This document shows, in pieces, positions 1 to 5,883 of a stretch of DNA of 6,740 bases (within the stretch, counting starts at the first letter, position 1; the number at the start of each line of letters is the position of its first letter). Source of the stretch: an uncultured Collinsella sp. (GTDB taxonomy: Bacteria; Actinomycetota; Coriobacteriia; Coriobacteriales; Coriobacteriaceae); contig USMA01000051.1 of assembly GCA_900555765.1 (NCBI GenBank), forward strand, positions 1 through 6,740, written 5' to 3'. The notes under the pieces are model-generated. The model was not told the origin of the DNA. It saw only the letters and a program-made list of their open reading frames with translations, and ran no database searches. The position numbers were made by a program, and so were the translations under genes.

Positions 1-349
1 ACTCTCCTAGGCGCCACTGAAGGTATGCCAATATCCAGCCTGTCCAATATTCCGGTGTCTTTTCGAATCGGTAGGTTCGATTTGGCATCGGCCTTGATTG
101 ATAGCCGGACCTTTCGGCAATGAGCGCGAACAGCTCAACGCCCGATTTTCCCGACACTACCCATGCGTTGCCGCGTTCGAACTCGCGGGCTACGCCGCTC
201 AGGCAAAAGAGTTCAGCAACTTCCGATCCTTCTGCCCCATAATCGTTAACGGCATAGTCAAAGCAGTCACCGAGATTGTTCATTGCATCCTCGAGGTAGT
301 AGACGGGGTATGTCCTACTCGGCCCACGATCCGTTAACTCTTGGATCAT
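1..349 (-). CDS. N-terminal part of an HTH-family regulator or antitoxin-like protein, cut by the window edge
   Basis: An open frame of 116 codons runs leftward from ATG at 349 to the window edge without a stop. An AGGGAGGG Shine-Dalgarno lies 9 nt upstream, and a stop codon directly precedes the ATG in frame. The protein has YPVYYLEDAMNNLGDCFDYA near residues 14-33, then a GVAREFERGNAWVVSGKSGVE stretch, then the signature SPEYW-like segment TPEYWTGWILAYLQW near the visible end. From memory, this order matches a family of roughly 200-260 residues in gut Firmicutes and Actinobacteria whose C-terminus is an XRE-type helix-turn-helix. That half would lie outside the window, so DNA binding is inferred. 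Such regulators are often encoded next to toxin-like proteins (DUF3990, DUF3791). The start overlaps the upstream reading frame by 35 nt, which suggests translational coupling. I am confident the frame is coding and moderately confident of the family. Confidence 0.72.
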   Translation of the reverse strand, partial: MIQELTDRGPSRTYPVYYLEDAMNNLGDCFDYAVNDYGAEGSEVAELFCLSGVAREFERGNAWVVSGKSGVELFALIAERSGYQSRPMPNRTYRFEKTPEYWTGWILAYLQWRLGE

Positions 350-358
350 TTAAATCAA

Positions 359-366
359 CCCTCCCT
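359..366 (-). promoter_or_regulatory. Shine-Dalgarno inside the upstream frame, sets the start at 349
   Basis: AGGGAGGG on the minus strand, followed by 9 nt and then ATG at 349. It lies inside the coding frame of the upstream remnant, so the downstream gene has its own initiation signal. This argues that the two overlapping frames are separate genes and not one frameshifted gene. Confidence 0.6.
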
Positions 367-544
367 GACATCAAATCCCTAATGTCGACACCATCAGAGT
401 CAAATCCGTTTACCGTATCCAAGTACTTGCGCCGCGCGTTCTGCTCTCGCCCAAAGCGTTTGGGATAATACTCAAATCCCAAAGCCTGCCTCCAATCGCA
501 GAATGTAATCGCTGAAAACGCACGCTCACTCATAAGCGCGTATT

Positions 545-560
545 GGATACCTAGGTCTCC
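545..560. promoter_or_regulatory. 16-bp near-palindrome centred on CCTAGG
   Basis: The plus strand reads GGATACCTAGGTCTCC, which matches its own reverse complement at 14 of 16 positions. It lies between the terminator-like hairpin and the ATG at 533, where an autoregulatory operator of the regulator pair could sit. No promoter hexamers are clear around it, and it may be incidental. Confidence 0.2.
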
Positions 561-561
561 T

Positions 562-584
562 AAAAAACTATCACTTAGGTGATA
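562..584 (-). terminator. Candidate intrinsic terminator downstream of ysxC
   Basis: On the minus strand, TATCAC (584-579), loop CTAA and GTGATA (574-569) form a perfect 6-bp stem, followed by G and six T (567-562). It starts 32 nt after the ysxC stop, where the mtnN-ysxC transcript should end. The stem is short and AT-rich, so it would be weak. The same bases can be read as codons of the truncated gene, so the hairpin could be coincidental. Confidence 0.4.
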
Positions 585-615
585 CAGATAGGGGCTTTTG
601 AAAGGTTAGGCCTGA

Positions 616-1206
616 TTAGAGGCAAGCCTCGGCGATGCGCTTTTTGAGTTCGTCGATGCCGGTGCCGGTCTGGGAGCTTGTGATGATCACGTTTTCGGCC
701 GGAACGTTGAGCTGCTTTTTGATGGCTGCTGCCTGGCGGGCCTGCTGGGTGCGGCTGAGCTTGTCGGCCTTGGTGAGGCAGACGATAAAGTTGAACTCGT
801 TGCCCTGCAGGTAGTCAATCATGTCGTGGTCGAGCTTGCTGGGGTCGTGACGAATGTCCACCAGCGAGACGACCAAGTTAAAGCTGCGTTCGGAGTCAAA
901 TAAATCGCCTATAAGCTCTGCCCATCGTGCGCGCTCGTCCTTGGAACGGCGGGCAAAACCGTAGCCCGGCAGGTCCACAAAGTGCACGTCGTCGGCCTCA
1001 AAGAAGTTGATGTTGCTCGTCTTGCCCGGCGTACTCGAAACCTTCACCAGGTTCTTGCGGCCAAAGAGTTTGTTCATGATGGACGACTTGCCCACATTTG
1101 AGCGGCCAACGAAGCTCACCTCGGGACAGGTGGACTCGGGGATCTGCGAAACCTTGCCGTAGCTGGCGACGAACTTGGCAAGCTGGTAGTTAATGGAATC
1201 GGCCAT
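616..1206 (-). CDS. ysxC: Ribosome biogenesis GTP-binding protein YsxC/YihA (EngB)
   Basis: A small TRAFAC-class GTPase of the EngB family, which in studied bacteria acts in the cytoplasm in late assembly of the 50S ribosomal subunit and is usually essential. Numbering from MSMADS at 1212, the G motifs are all present: P-loop GRSNVGKS (36-43), switch I Thr in SSTPGKT (59-65), G3 DLPGYGF (80-86), G4 TKAD (147-150) and G5 TSS (178-180). The length is normal for the family. The frame can open at GTG 1212 or ATG 1206. AAGGAG overlaps the GTG and sits 5 nt before the ATG, so ATG 1206 is chosen (196 residues). The gene begins 38 nt after mtnN on the same strand and is probably co-transcribed with it. 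It ends beside a gene remnant and a possible terminator. Identification is firm. Confidence 0.96.
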   Translation of the reverse strand: MADSINYQLAKFVASYGKVSQIPESTCPEVSFVGRSNVGKSSIMNKLFGRKNLVKVSSTPGKTSNINFFEADDVHFVDLPGYGFARRSKDERARWAELIGDLFDSERSFNLVVSLVDIRHDPSKLDHDMIDYLQGNEFNFIVCLTKADKLSRTQQARQAAAIKKQLNVPAENVIITSSQTGTGIDELKKRIAEACL

Positions 1207-1211
1207 GGACA

Positions 1212-1217
1212 CTCCTT
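1212..1217 (-). promoter_or_regulatory. Shine-Dalgarno that decides the ysxC start
   Basis: AAGGAG on the minus strand, 5 nt before ATG 1206. Its last base is also the first base of the alternative GTG codon at 1212, so it cannot serve that start. Confidence 0.7.
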
Positions 1218-1244
1218 GGTCGTAGGTTCTTACAAATAGACGCG

Positions 1245-1985
1245 CTATTGCGCAGCGGCAATGCGGCGGACGATATCGAGCGTGATGTCACTTGCAACAC
1301 GCGCGTACTCGAACAGATCGAACTCGCGCTCGCAAATTGCATCGTACGCCTCGTCACAATTATCGCTGATAGCGCGCAACACCAGGCAATCGACACCATT
1401 TTTGGTTGCGACATGGGCAATTGCCGCGCCCTCCATGCCGACACAATCGGCATGCGTCGCCTCGATAGCGTCGTTGCGCATGGTGGCGCCCGTCACAAAG
1501 CGGTTACCCGTGGCAATCGTGCCGACCAGGAACTGCTTGGTGCCCTCATTCGAAGCGACTGCATTTGCCGAAGCGTCAACAAACCCACGCTCAGCAAGCA
1601 CGTCGGCGGCAATATCGACCAGCGCGGGCGTCGAGCCAAACTCCTCGAGCCCCGGTGCGGACTCGGCGATAAGCGCGGTATCGGTATCCAGATAGCGCAG
1701 GCGTTTGCCGATGACCACGTCGTCGATATGGAGCTTGGGGTTCAAACCGCCCGCAATGCCCGAAAACACAACAGCCTGCGGAGCATACTTGCTAATGAGG
1801 TGCTGCGTCGCGGCAGCGGCATTCACCGTGCCCATGCCCGCCGTTGTGGCGACAATCATCAGGCCGTCAAGCTCACCGCTCACAACGGTCAAGCCTGCCT
1901 CCCGTGCCTCGCAAACGTCGCTCAGCTCTTCCTTAATCTGCATGATCTCTTTTTCGAGCGCACCGATAATCGCGATGGTAGCCAT
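1245..1985 (-). CDS. mtnN: 5'-methylthioadenosine/S-adenosylhomocysteine nucleosidase
   Basis: Hydrolyses the glycosidic bond of 5'-methylthioadenosine and S-adenosylhomocysteine, releasing adenine plus methylthioribose or S-ribosylhomocysteine. This clears inhibitory by-products of polyamine synthesis and methylation, and of radical-SAM enzymes (5'-deoxyadenosine) such as the PflA activase encoded next door. From MATIAIIGALEKE, the residues aligned with the E. coli catalytic set are visible: Glu13 (E. coli Glu12), Met184-Glu185 in VGMEGAA, Arg204 and Asp208 in LRAISDNCD. The glycine-rich GMGTVNAA and FSGIAGGL motifs are also intact. The frame extends to a TTG at 1997, but ATG 1985 gives the family's usual N-terminus (246 residues) and has GGGGA 5 nt upstream. 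A TTGGCA (2048-2043) could be a -35 element, with no convincing -10. It is probably the first gene of an mtnN-ysxC unit. Confidence 0.95.
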   Translation of the reverse strand: MATIAIIGALEKEIMQIKEELSDVCEAREAGLTVVSGELDGLMIVATTAGMGTVNAAAATQHLISKYAPQAVVFSGIAGGLNPKLHIDDVVIGKRLRYLDTDTALIAESAPGLEEFGSTPALVDIAADVLAERGFVDASANAVASNEGTKQFLVGTIATGNRFVTGATMRNDAIEATHADCVGMEGAAIAHVATKNGVDCLVLRAISDNCDEAYDAICEREFDLFEYARVASDITLDIVRRIAAAQ

Positions 1986-2063
1986 ACCATTCCCCAAACC
2001 TATACGAAATTCTCAACCTTGGTATGGTACCAGCATTTTGTTTGCCAACGCCATACGAACACG

Positions 2064-2264
2064 CTAGGCCAGCGCAGCTCGCGTATCAAACAGAGCCTTT
2101 GCAATCGCGGCCGCAACCTCGCTCGAACGGTCACTCCATGGCATCGATGTCATGACGCTCATGACATAGGTACGGCCATCGGCTTCGATCAGTCCGCCAT
2201 CGCATGTCGAATAGCAACCGTCCTCGCTAATCCAGCCTGCCTTGTTACACATCTTAAAAGGTAG
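2064..2264 (-). pseudogene. C-terminal remnant of a class A beta-lactamase-like serine hydrolase
   Basis: An open frame starts just after an in-frame TGA (2267-2265), about 20 nt past the pflA stop, and ends at 2064. It contains CNKAGWISEDGCYSTCDGGLI, followed by RTYVMSVMTSMPW and a helical tail. This resembles the C-terminal end of penicillin-binding serine hydrolases: the KTG strand (here KAG) plus W, a D/GG turn, and a hydrophobic strand of the type YVMSVMT. A full protein would be about 250-450 residues, with the catalytic SxxK serine and the S-x-N/Y motif upstream. None of that is present, as the preceding DNA is pflA. ATG 2252 opens 62 residues but has no Shine-Dalgarno, so an independent gene is unlikely. 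It is most likely debris left by a deletion. The family assignment rests on a short segment. Confidence 0.55.
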
Positions 2265-2283
2265 TCAATTTGGGACGGGCTTG

Positions 2284-3102
2284 TTAGCCGATGACCGACC
2301 TGAGCTCCGCGCGGCGCTTTTTCATGCCCGTCATGACGGCGTTGCGCAGCTCGGGCATGCGCGTGGTATCCATCTGTGGAACGCCCTCGAGCTTATAGGG
2401 AATGCCCAATTGCTCGTACTTGACGACACCCATCGTGTGATACGGCAACATCTCCAGGCCGACCACGTTGTGCCACGGGGCGATTAGACGACCGAGCGCC
2501 TCGCACTCCTCCACCGTATCGGTGATACCCGGCACCACCACATGGCGAATACCAACCTTAATCTTGCGACGCGCGAGCTCATCACCAAACGCCAGGATGC
2601 GTGCGGGATCGCAACCGGTCAGCTTTTTATGCTCGACGGGATCGGCGTGTTTAATGTCGAGCAGCACCATATCGGTCTCGTTGAGTACGGCATCGAACTT
2701 CTCGGGATGCGCGGGATCGAACGCATAGCCGCAGCTATCCAAGCAGGTATGCACGCGACCATCGGGGTTATTGTGCATGGCGCGGAACAGGTCGGCTAAA
2801 AACGCGGGCTGCAGGAGCGGCTCGCCGCCGGACACCGTAATACCGCCGCTGCGGTAAAACTCATGGTTGCTCTGGAACTCGTCCATCAGGTGCTCGACGG
2901 TCACCATGGTGCCGCCGTTAACCGACCAGGCGCCGGGGTTGTGGCAATACGCACAGCGCACGGGGCAGCCCTGCACATACACCACAAAGCGGACGCCGGG
3001 TCCAGCGACCGGTCCCCTCGTCTCAATCGAATGCACGCGGCCCAGGGCAAACGCGGAGTCCTCAGGACGAGCGTCCACACCCTCGCGCGTCATCTCAGCC
3101 AT
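2284..3102 (-). CDS. pflA: Pyruvate formate-lyase activating enzyme (radical SAM)
   Basis: Uses a [4Fe-4S] cluster and S-adenosylmethionine to place the glycyl radical on pyruvate formate-lyase, switching on anaerobic cleavage of pyruvate to formate and acetyl-CoA. From the ATG at 3102 the cluster motif CPVRCAYC gives Cys46, Cys50 and Cys53, preceded by GPGVRFVVYVQG. Further family motifs follow in order: TVSGGEPLLQ (SAM-binding GGE), LDIKH, RHVVVPGITD and the C-terminal LPYHTMGVVKYEQLG. The single CX3CX2C cluster with no extra ferredoxin-like insert fits true PflA better than other glycyl-radical activases. The frame extends to ATG 3123, but AAGG lies 8 nt before ATG 3102 and nothing precedes 3123. 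At 272 residues it has a somewhat longer N-terminus than the usual 245-250. No pflB is in the window; the upstream neighbour is degV. A TAGAAT (3157-3152) could be a -10 but lacks a good -35. Confidence 0.93.
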   Translation of the reverse strand: MAEMTREGVDARPEDSAFALGRVHSIETRGPVAGPGVRFVVYVQGCPVRCAYCHNPGAWSVNGGTMVTVEHLMDEFQSNHEFYRSGGITVSGGEPLLQPAFLADLFRAMHNNPDGRVHTCLDSCGYAFDPAHPEKFDAVLNETDMVLLDIKHADPVEHKKLTGCDPARILAFGDELARRKIKVGIRHVVVPGITDTVEECEALGRLIAPWHNVVGLEMLPYHTMGVVKYEQLGIPYKLEGVPQMDTTRMPELRNAVMTGMKKRRAELRSVIG

Positions 3103-3220
3103 TCCCGCTACCTTGCCTCTCATTGGTTTTAGCTACATAAATGCCAGAGTCATTCTAGCCTATATGCTTGATGGCGAAACGGTTTAGCGGTCAATTGGAT
3201 TGTCCTATTTGGCCCCATGC

Positions 3221-3258
3221 AAAAGCGACGGGAAGGTTGTCGCAACCCGCCCGCCGTC
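3221..3258 (-). terminator. Probable intrinsic terminator after degV
   Basis: On the minus strand, GACGG (3258-3254) pairs with CCGTC (3231-3227). Within it, GGTTG (3247-3243) pairs with CAACC (3239-3235) around a 3-nt CGA loop, with an asymmetric internal loop between the two helices. GC and then four T follow. It begins 30 nt after the degV stop, so pflA probably has its own promoter. The T-run is short, which lowers confidence. Confidence 0.5.
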
Positions 3259-3288
3259 AAGGCAATAGAAATCGATAGACGCCAGGCT

Positions 3289-4143
3289 TTACGCCTTGAG
3301 CGTGAGCACCGCGCCGAAGGCGGTCGGGCCGCAATGGCTCGAGATGACGCCGCCAACCTGAGTCCAGGTAATATCCTTAAAGCCCAGGTCATGCGCATAG
3401 ACCTCCATGTCGTCGCGCAGCTCCTGGGAAAGGCCCACCGAATACGCCAGGCCAATGTGCGAGTAGTCGATCTCGCCCTTCGCAACCATGTGGTCAATAA
3501 AGGCGCGGGCGCACTTGAGCATAGAGCCGCGGAACTTCTTGGTCGCCACGAACTTGCCGCCCGTCACCTCAATGCAGGGCTTAATCTTGAGCAGGTGGGC
3601 GCCAAGGAATGCCACGTTGGACAGACGACCGCCTGCCTTAAGGAAGGCTAGGTCGGTAGGAACAAAGCCCAGCAGCACACGGTCCATGACGGAATTCGTA
3701 AAAGCAAAGATCTCGTCGACGGTGGCATCGGGGTGAGCCTCGATGTATTTGGCGGTCTCGACGACAACGAGCGACTGGCCCAACGAGACAAAGCGCGTGA
3801 CCATGGAGTAGACGTAGTCGCGACCCTTGGCGGCGATCTTCGATGATTGATGCGAGCAGGTCGTGGCCTCGGAGTACGCAAGATGCAGAATGGTCGCATC
3901 GGGCTGCTCGGCATGGATACGGTCGTACACGTGAGCAAAATCCGCAGGCGCGCAGCCACTGGTCTTGGGCATAACGCCAAACTCGTTGCAGCGCGAATAA
4001 ATCTCGAGCGGATCGATCGAGCCGTCCTCGACGGTCTCGTCACCAATCGTGACATGCATAGGCACGCGCACGATACCGTAGCGTTCGCAGAGCTCCGGCG
4101 TCACATCCGAGCCAGACTCAACCACGATTACGTACTTGCCCAT
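3289..4143 (-). CDS. degV: DegV family (FakB-like) fatty-acid-binding protein
   Basis: DegV/FakB proteins bind a single fatty acid in a deep cleft; in Firmicutes FakB presents it to the kinase FakA to make acyl-phosphate for phospholipid synthesis. From the ATG at 4143 the protein is 284 residues, normal for the family. Visible family positions: VVESGSDVTPEL (7-18), PKTSGCAPADF (59-69, the TSxPSP-like loop), the AYSEATTCSHQSS segment (89-101) corresponding to the usual SSxLSGTYQSA, KAGGRLSN (169-176) followed by LLKIKPCIEVTGG, and SHCGPTAFGAVL (269-280) near the C-terminus. The frame is open to 4254, but the extra residues are arginine-rich and unlike the family, so 4143 is used although its Shine-Dalgarno is weak. 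FakA is not in the window. It is expressed from the intergenic region at 4144-4419 and followed by a likely terminator. A role in lipid uptake is inferred from the family. Confidence 0.9.
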   Translation of the reverse strand: MGKYVIVVESGSDVTPELCERYGIVRVPMHVTIGDETVEDGSIDPLEIYSRCNEFGVMPKTSGCAPADFAHVYDRIHAEQPDATILHLAYSEATTCSHQSSKIAAKGRDYVYSMVTRFVSLGQSLVVVETAKYIEAHPDATVDEIFAFTNSVMDRVLLGFVPTDLAFLKAGGRLSNVAFLGAHLLKIKPCIEVTGGKFVATKKFRGSMLKCARAFIDHMVAKGEIDYSHIGLAYSVGLSQELRDDMEVYAHDLGFKDITWTQVGGVISSHCGPTAFGAVLTLKA

Positions 4144-4201
4144 TCTTATCACGACCCATCTCAACGTTGGTTTTTCAATACATGACACGCGCCGCCGCAC
4201 T

Positions 4202-4211
4202 GTTGCGCAAC
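4202..4211. repeat. 10-bp perfect palindrome GTTGCGCAAC
   Basis: A self-complementary decamer in the degV leader, about 60 bp upstream of the start codon. It could be a regulator half-site pair or a small hairpin. Perfect 10-mers also occur by chance, so little weight is placed on it. Confidence 0.25.
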
Positions 4212-4226
4212 GGCCTCCAAGCGCCA

Positions 4227-4269
4227 AAGAGACGCCGCCCCTTGCACACAACAAAGGACAGCGTCTCCC
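4227..4269 (-). other. Stem-loop in the degV 5' leader
   Basis: On the minus strand, GGGAGACGC (4269-4261) pairs with GCGTCTCTT (4235-4227): seven Watson-Crick pairs plus two G-U pairs, closing a 25-nt loop in which CCTT (4257-4254) can pair with AAGG (4243-4240). It would lie inside the transcribed leader if the promoter at 4322-4294 is real. I match it to no known riboswitch. Confidence 0.35.
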
Positions 4270-4293
4270 TGGAAAACTCCGTGCTTATCTAGG

Positions 4294-4322
4294 ATTCTAC
4301 ACGGTTTATTGAGGAGTGTTAC
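4294..4322 (-). promoter_or_regulatory. Candidate promoter of degV
   Basis: On the minus strand, GTAACA (4322-4317; 4 of 6 to TTGACA), a 17-nt spacer and TAGAAT (4299-4294; 5 of 6 to TATAAT). Transcription would start near 4287 and give a leader of about 145 nt. The motif array at 4332-4372 lies directly upstream of the -35. Confidence 0.35.
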
Positions 4323-4331
4323 TTATTCCGC

Positions 4332-4372
4332 AAACGGTAGCTATATGCGGTAAGCGGTAGTTGGCCGCGGTA
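4332..4372 (-). repeat. Tandem TACCGC motif array upstream of the degV promoter
   Basis: On the minus strand TACCGC starts at 4372, 4359 and 4352, and a fourth TACCG at 4339, giving steps of 13, 7 and 13 nt. This equals two tandem copies of TACCGC-N6-CTACCG with a 20-nt period, about two turns of the helix. The spacers between motifs are not conserved, so the motif and not a simple duplication is what repeats. The position next to a candidate -35 suggests a binding site for a regulator. Confidence 0.5.
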
Positions 4373-4419
4373 ACTGCGACATATTCCGCCCAGCAAGTCC
4401 AATCGTGCTCCATGCACGG

Positions 4420-5862
4420 TTAATGCACGAGGCGGTAGAAATTCATCGATACCGCACCCTCGGCGTGCAGCTCCATCGCCGGAACCGCCGGCGAATAGAT
4501 ACGGCTCGTTAGTGCTGCCTCGCCGCCATTTGCAAAAATCTCGACCATCGTAGTGTCCGAAAGCACGCGCAGGTCGCGAAGCTCGCTGAGCTCGATCGAC
4601 CTCTGGTCGCGCCCATAGCCTTCGTCACCCATGTCGAGGGTAAGCATCCCATCCGTATAACGCACAAAGACACCCTTGCGGATCTCGAGCTCGACCATCT
4701 TTGCTCCCTCACAGGAAACCACGAGATCAAACAGGCGGCCCGGCTCCTCAACGGTTTCACCGCCTGTCGCGCGAATGCAATTGCCGCGCATCCTCTCAAT
4801 CTCGTGCGCCGGCTGCTGGCAGAGCTTACCATCGCGTATGCTCAGCTCTCGCGGCACCGTCAACGCGCACTGCCACCCGCGTGTAACCGTCGGGCTTTCT
4901 GCCGTCGCATCGGGGCAACCAGACCACCCGATCATCAAACGTCGACCCGCAGCATCCTCAAAGGACTGCGGTGCGTAGAAATCAAAGCCGGCATCGACCA
5001 TCGGGGGCATGCCCTGCCCGGCGATCTTAAAACTCGGCGCCTCCCAATCGGCCTCGATGGGAAACCACACGCACTGGTGCGGATTGCGGTAACGCCAACC
5101 ATCGGCGGGCACGCCCTGCGGACAGCAGACGAGAATAAGCTCGCCATCAAGCTCAAATAGATCAGGGCACTCCCACATAAAGCCAAACTTCTCGCCCGGC
5201 TCAATGCGCGTCACATAGCTCCAGTCCTCTAGATCGTGCGAGGCATAGACAAGCACGCAGCCACGATTGTCTTTCGTACGAGCGCCGAGAACCATGTAGT
5301 AGATACCGTCGTGTTCAAGGATTTTGGGGTCGCGCACGTGCGTACCGATATCGTCGGGGTAATCGACCGGCCCAACAGCCATGCGCTTCTCGCCCAATTC
5401 GTCGGGATTCTCGGCAACCATATGAATTTGGTTTTGCTCACGGCCCGTCAACACGTAGTCGTAATCATCGCGGTCAAAATGCTTGACGTTGCCGGTATAG
5501 AAGTAGTGAATCTTGCCGTCGTGTACAAAGGCAGAGCCAGAATACGCTCCACTCGCATCCAAATCGGAATCGGGGAACAGCACAGGGCCGCGATTCTCGT
5601 ACGTCACAAAATCCTTTGTCGTCAGATGATTCCAAAGCACTGGACCGCCATGCGCAGCATCGAATGGATCGTATTGGTGATAGATGTGATACGTATCACC
5701 GATCTGCACCAAACCGTTGGGGTCGTTGAGCCAGCCAAGCTCAGGCTCCACATGGAACAGGAGCCTATCGGGGTCGGACGCGATGCGACCCGTCGTCTCA
5801 TCCTTTCCGGCACGCCACTGCTCATAGTCCGCGCGTGTCACCTTATTTTTTTGATTAAACAT
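4420..5862 (-). CDS. scrB: Sucrose-6-phosphate hydrolase (GH32)
   Basis: Cytoplasmic glycoside hydrolase family 32 enzyme that splits sucrose-6-phosphate, delivered by the PTS, into glucose-6-phosphate and fructose. The three catalytic acids stand in their family motifs: nucleophile Asp47 in WLNDPNG (44-50), transition-state stabiliser Asp178 in RDP (177-179), and acid/base Glu231 in ECPDLF (231-236). YSGSA (107-111) is also typical. The five-bladed propeller covers roughly residues 30-340; the rest fits the GH32 C-terminal beta-sandwich, including DTTMVEIFANGGE. There is no signal peptide, and 480 residues is normal. ATG 5862 is the only sensible start, although its Shine-Dalgarno is weak. 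The EII permease lies 101 nt upstream on the same strand, which supports sucrose over a secreted fructan as substrate. Beta-fructosidase of similar fold acting on fructo-oligosaccharides is the alternative. No clear terminator follows the gene. Confidence 0.93.
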   Translation of the reverse strand: MFNQKNKVTRADYEQWRAGKDETTGRIASDPDRLLFHVEPELGWLNDPNGLVQIGDTYHIYHQYDPFDAAHGGPVLWNHLTTKDFVTYENRGPVLFPDSDLDASGAYSGSAFVHDGKIHYFYTGNVKHFDRDDYDYVLTGREQNQIHMVAENPDELGEKRMAVGPVDYPDDIGTHVRDPKILEHDGIYYMVLGARTKDNRGCVLVYASHDLEDWSYVTRIEPGEKFGFMWECPDLFELDGELILVCCPQGVPADGWRYRNPHQCVWFPIEADWEAPSFKIAGQGMPPMVDAGFDFYAPQSFEDAAGRRLMIGWSGCPDATAESPTVTRGWQCALTVPRELSIRDGKLCQQPAHEIERMRGNCIRATGGETVEEPGRLFDLVVSCEGAKMVELEIRKGVFVRYTDGMLTLDMGDEGYGRDQRSIELSELRDLRVLSDTTMVEIFANGGEAALTSRIYSPAVPAMELHAEGAVSMNFYRLVH

Positions 5863-5883
5863 CGCCGTTGACTTTCTCGTCTA

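Larger units (their letters stand above)
315..605 (-). pseudogene. 3' part of an unrecognised accessory gene, probably 5'-truncated
   Basis: An open frame begins just after an in-frame TAA (608-606), only 10 nt past the ysxC stop, and ends at TAG 315. Its only ATG is at 533, giving 72 residues. That ATG has no usable Shine-Dalgarno: the nearest AGGAG is 24 nt away. The codons before it also read like protein (SPYLYHLSDSFLGDLGIQYAL) and run smoothly into MSERAFSAITFCDWRQALGF and YYPKRFGREQNARRKYLD. The likeliest reading is the C-terminal remnant of a longer protein whose 5' end was lost at the ysxC junction. A short gene from 533 is the alternative. I do not recognise the family. The acidic C-terminus (GRVDLNDPRVNGSWAE) overlaps the start of the regulator at 349, so the two were probably a coupled pair. 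A hairpin with a T-run falls in the 5' section and competes with the coding reading there. Confidence 0.5.

Noticed and set aside
98..337. Plus-strand open frame of 79 codons
   Set aside because: It is antisense to the regulator frame at 349-1, which has a Shine-Dalgarno and a recognisable family motif. The plus-strand protein has no recognisable features.
315..349. A single frameshifted gene joining the two left-edge frames
   Set aside because: The downstream frame has its own ATG, an AGGGAGGG Shine-Dalgarno at correct spacing and a family-like N-terminus, so two overlapping genes explain it better. A sequencing error cannot be fully excluded.
622..633. GAGGC-TT-GCCTC inverted repeat at the end of ysxC
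   Set aside because: A 2-nt loop is too tight for a stable hairpin, the bases encode the ysxC C-terminus, and no T-run follows.
603..2261. Shared CCTTT(C/T)AA sequence at the start of both gene remnants (605 and 2261)
   Set aside because: The match is only about eight bases with no extended repeat, so it is too short to support a common recombination site.
1248..2264. Plus-strand open frame of 338 codons opposite mtnN
   Set aside because: It lies antisense to mtnN and the serine-hydrolase remnant. Its composition, rich in His, Arg and Asn, is typical of the shadow of a GC-rich gene, and no domain is visible.
4144..4254. N-terminal extension of degV to ATG 4254
   Set aside because: The extra 37 residues are arginine- and cysteine-rich, unlike the family, and the sequence from 4143 begins exactly as DegV proteins do. 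The extension covers the likely leader.
4404..4435. Inverted CGTGC/GCACG arms at the end of scrB as a terminator
   Set aside because: The 5-bp stem has no T-run on either strand.
5236..5871. Plus-strand open frame of 211 codons opposite scrB
   Set aside because: It is a shadow of scrB, rich in Val, Ile and His, with no ribosome binding site or motif.
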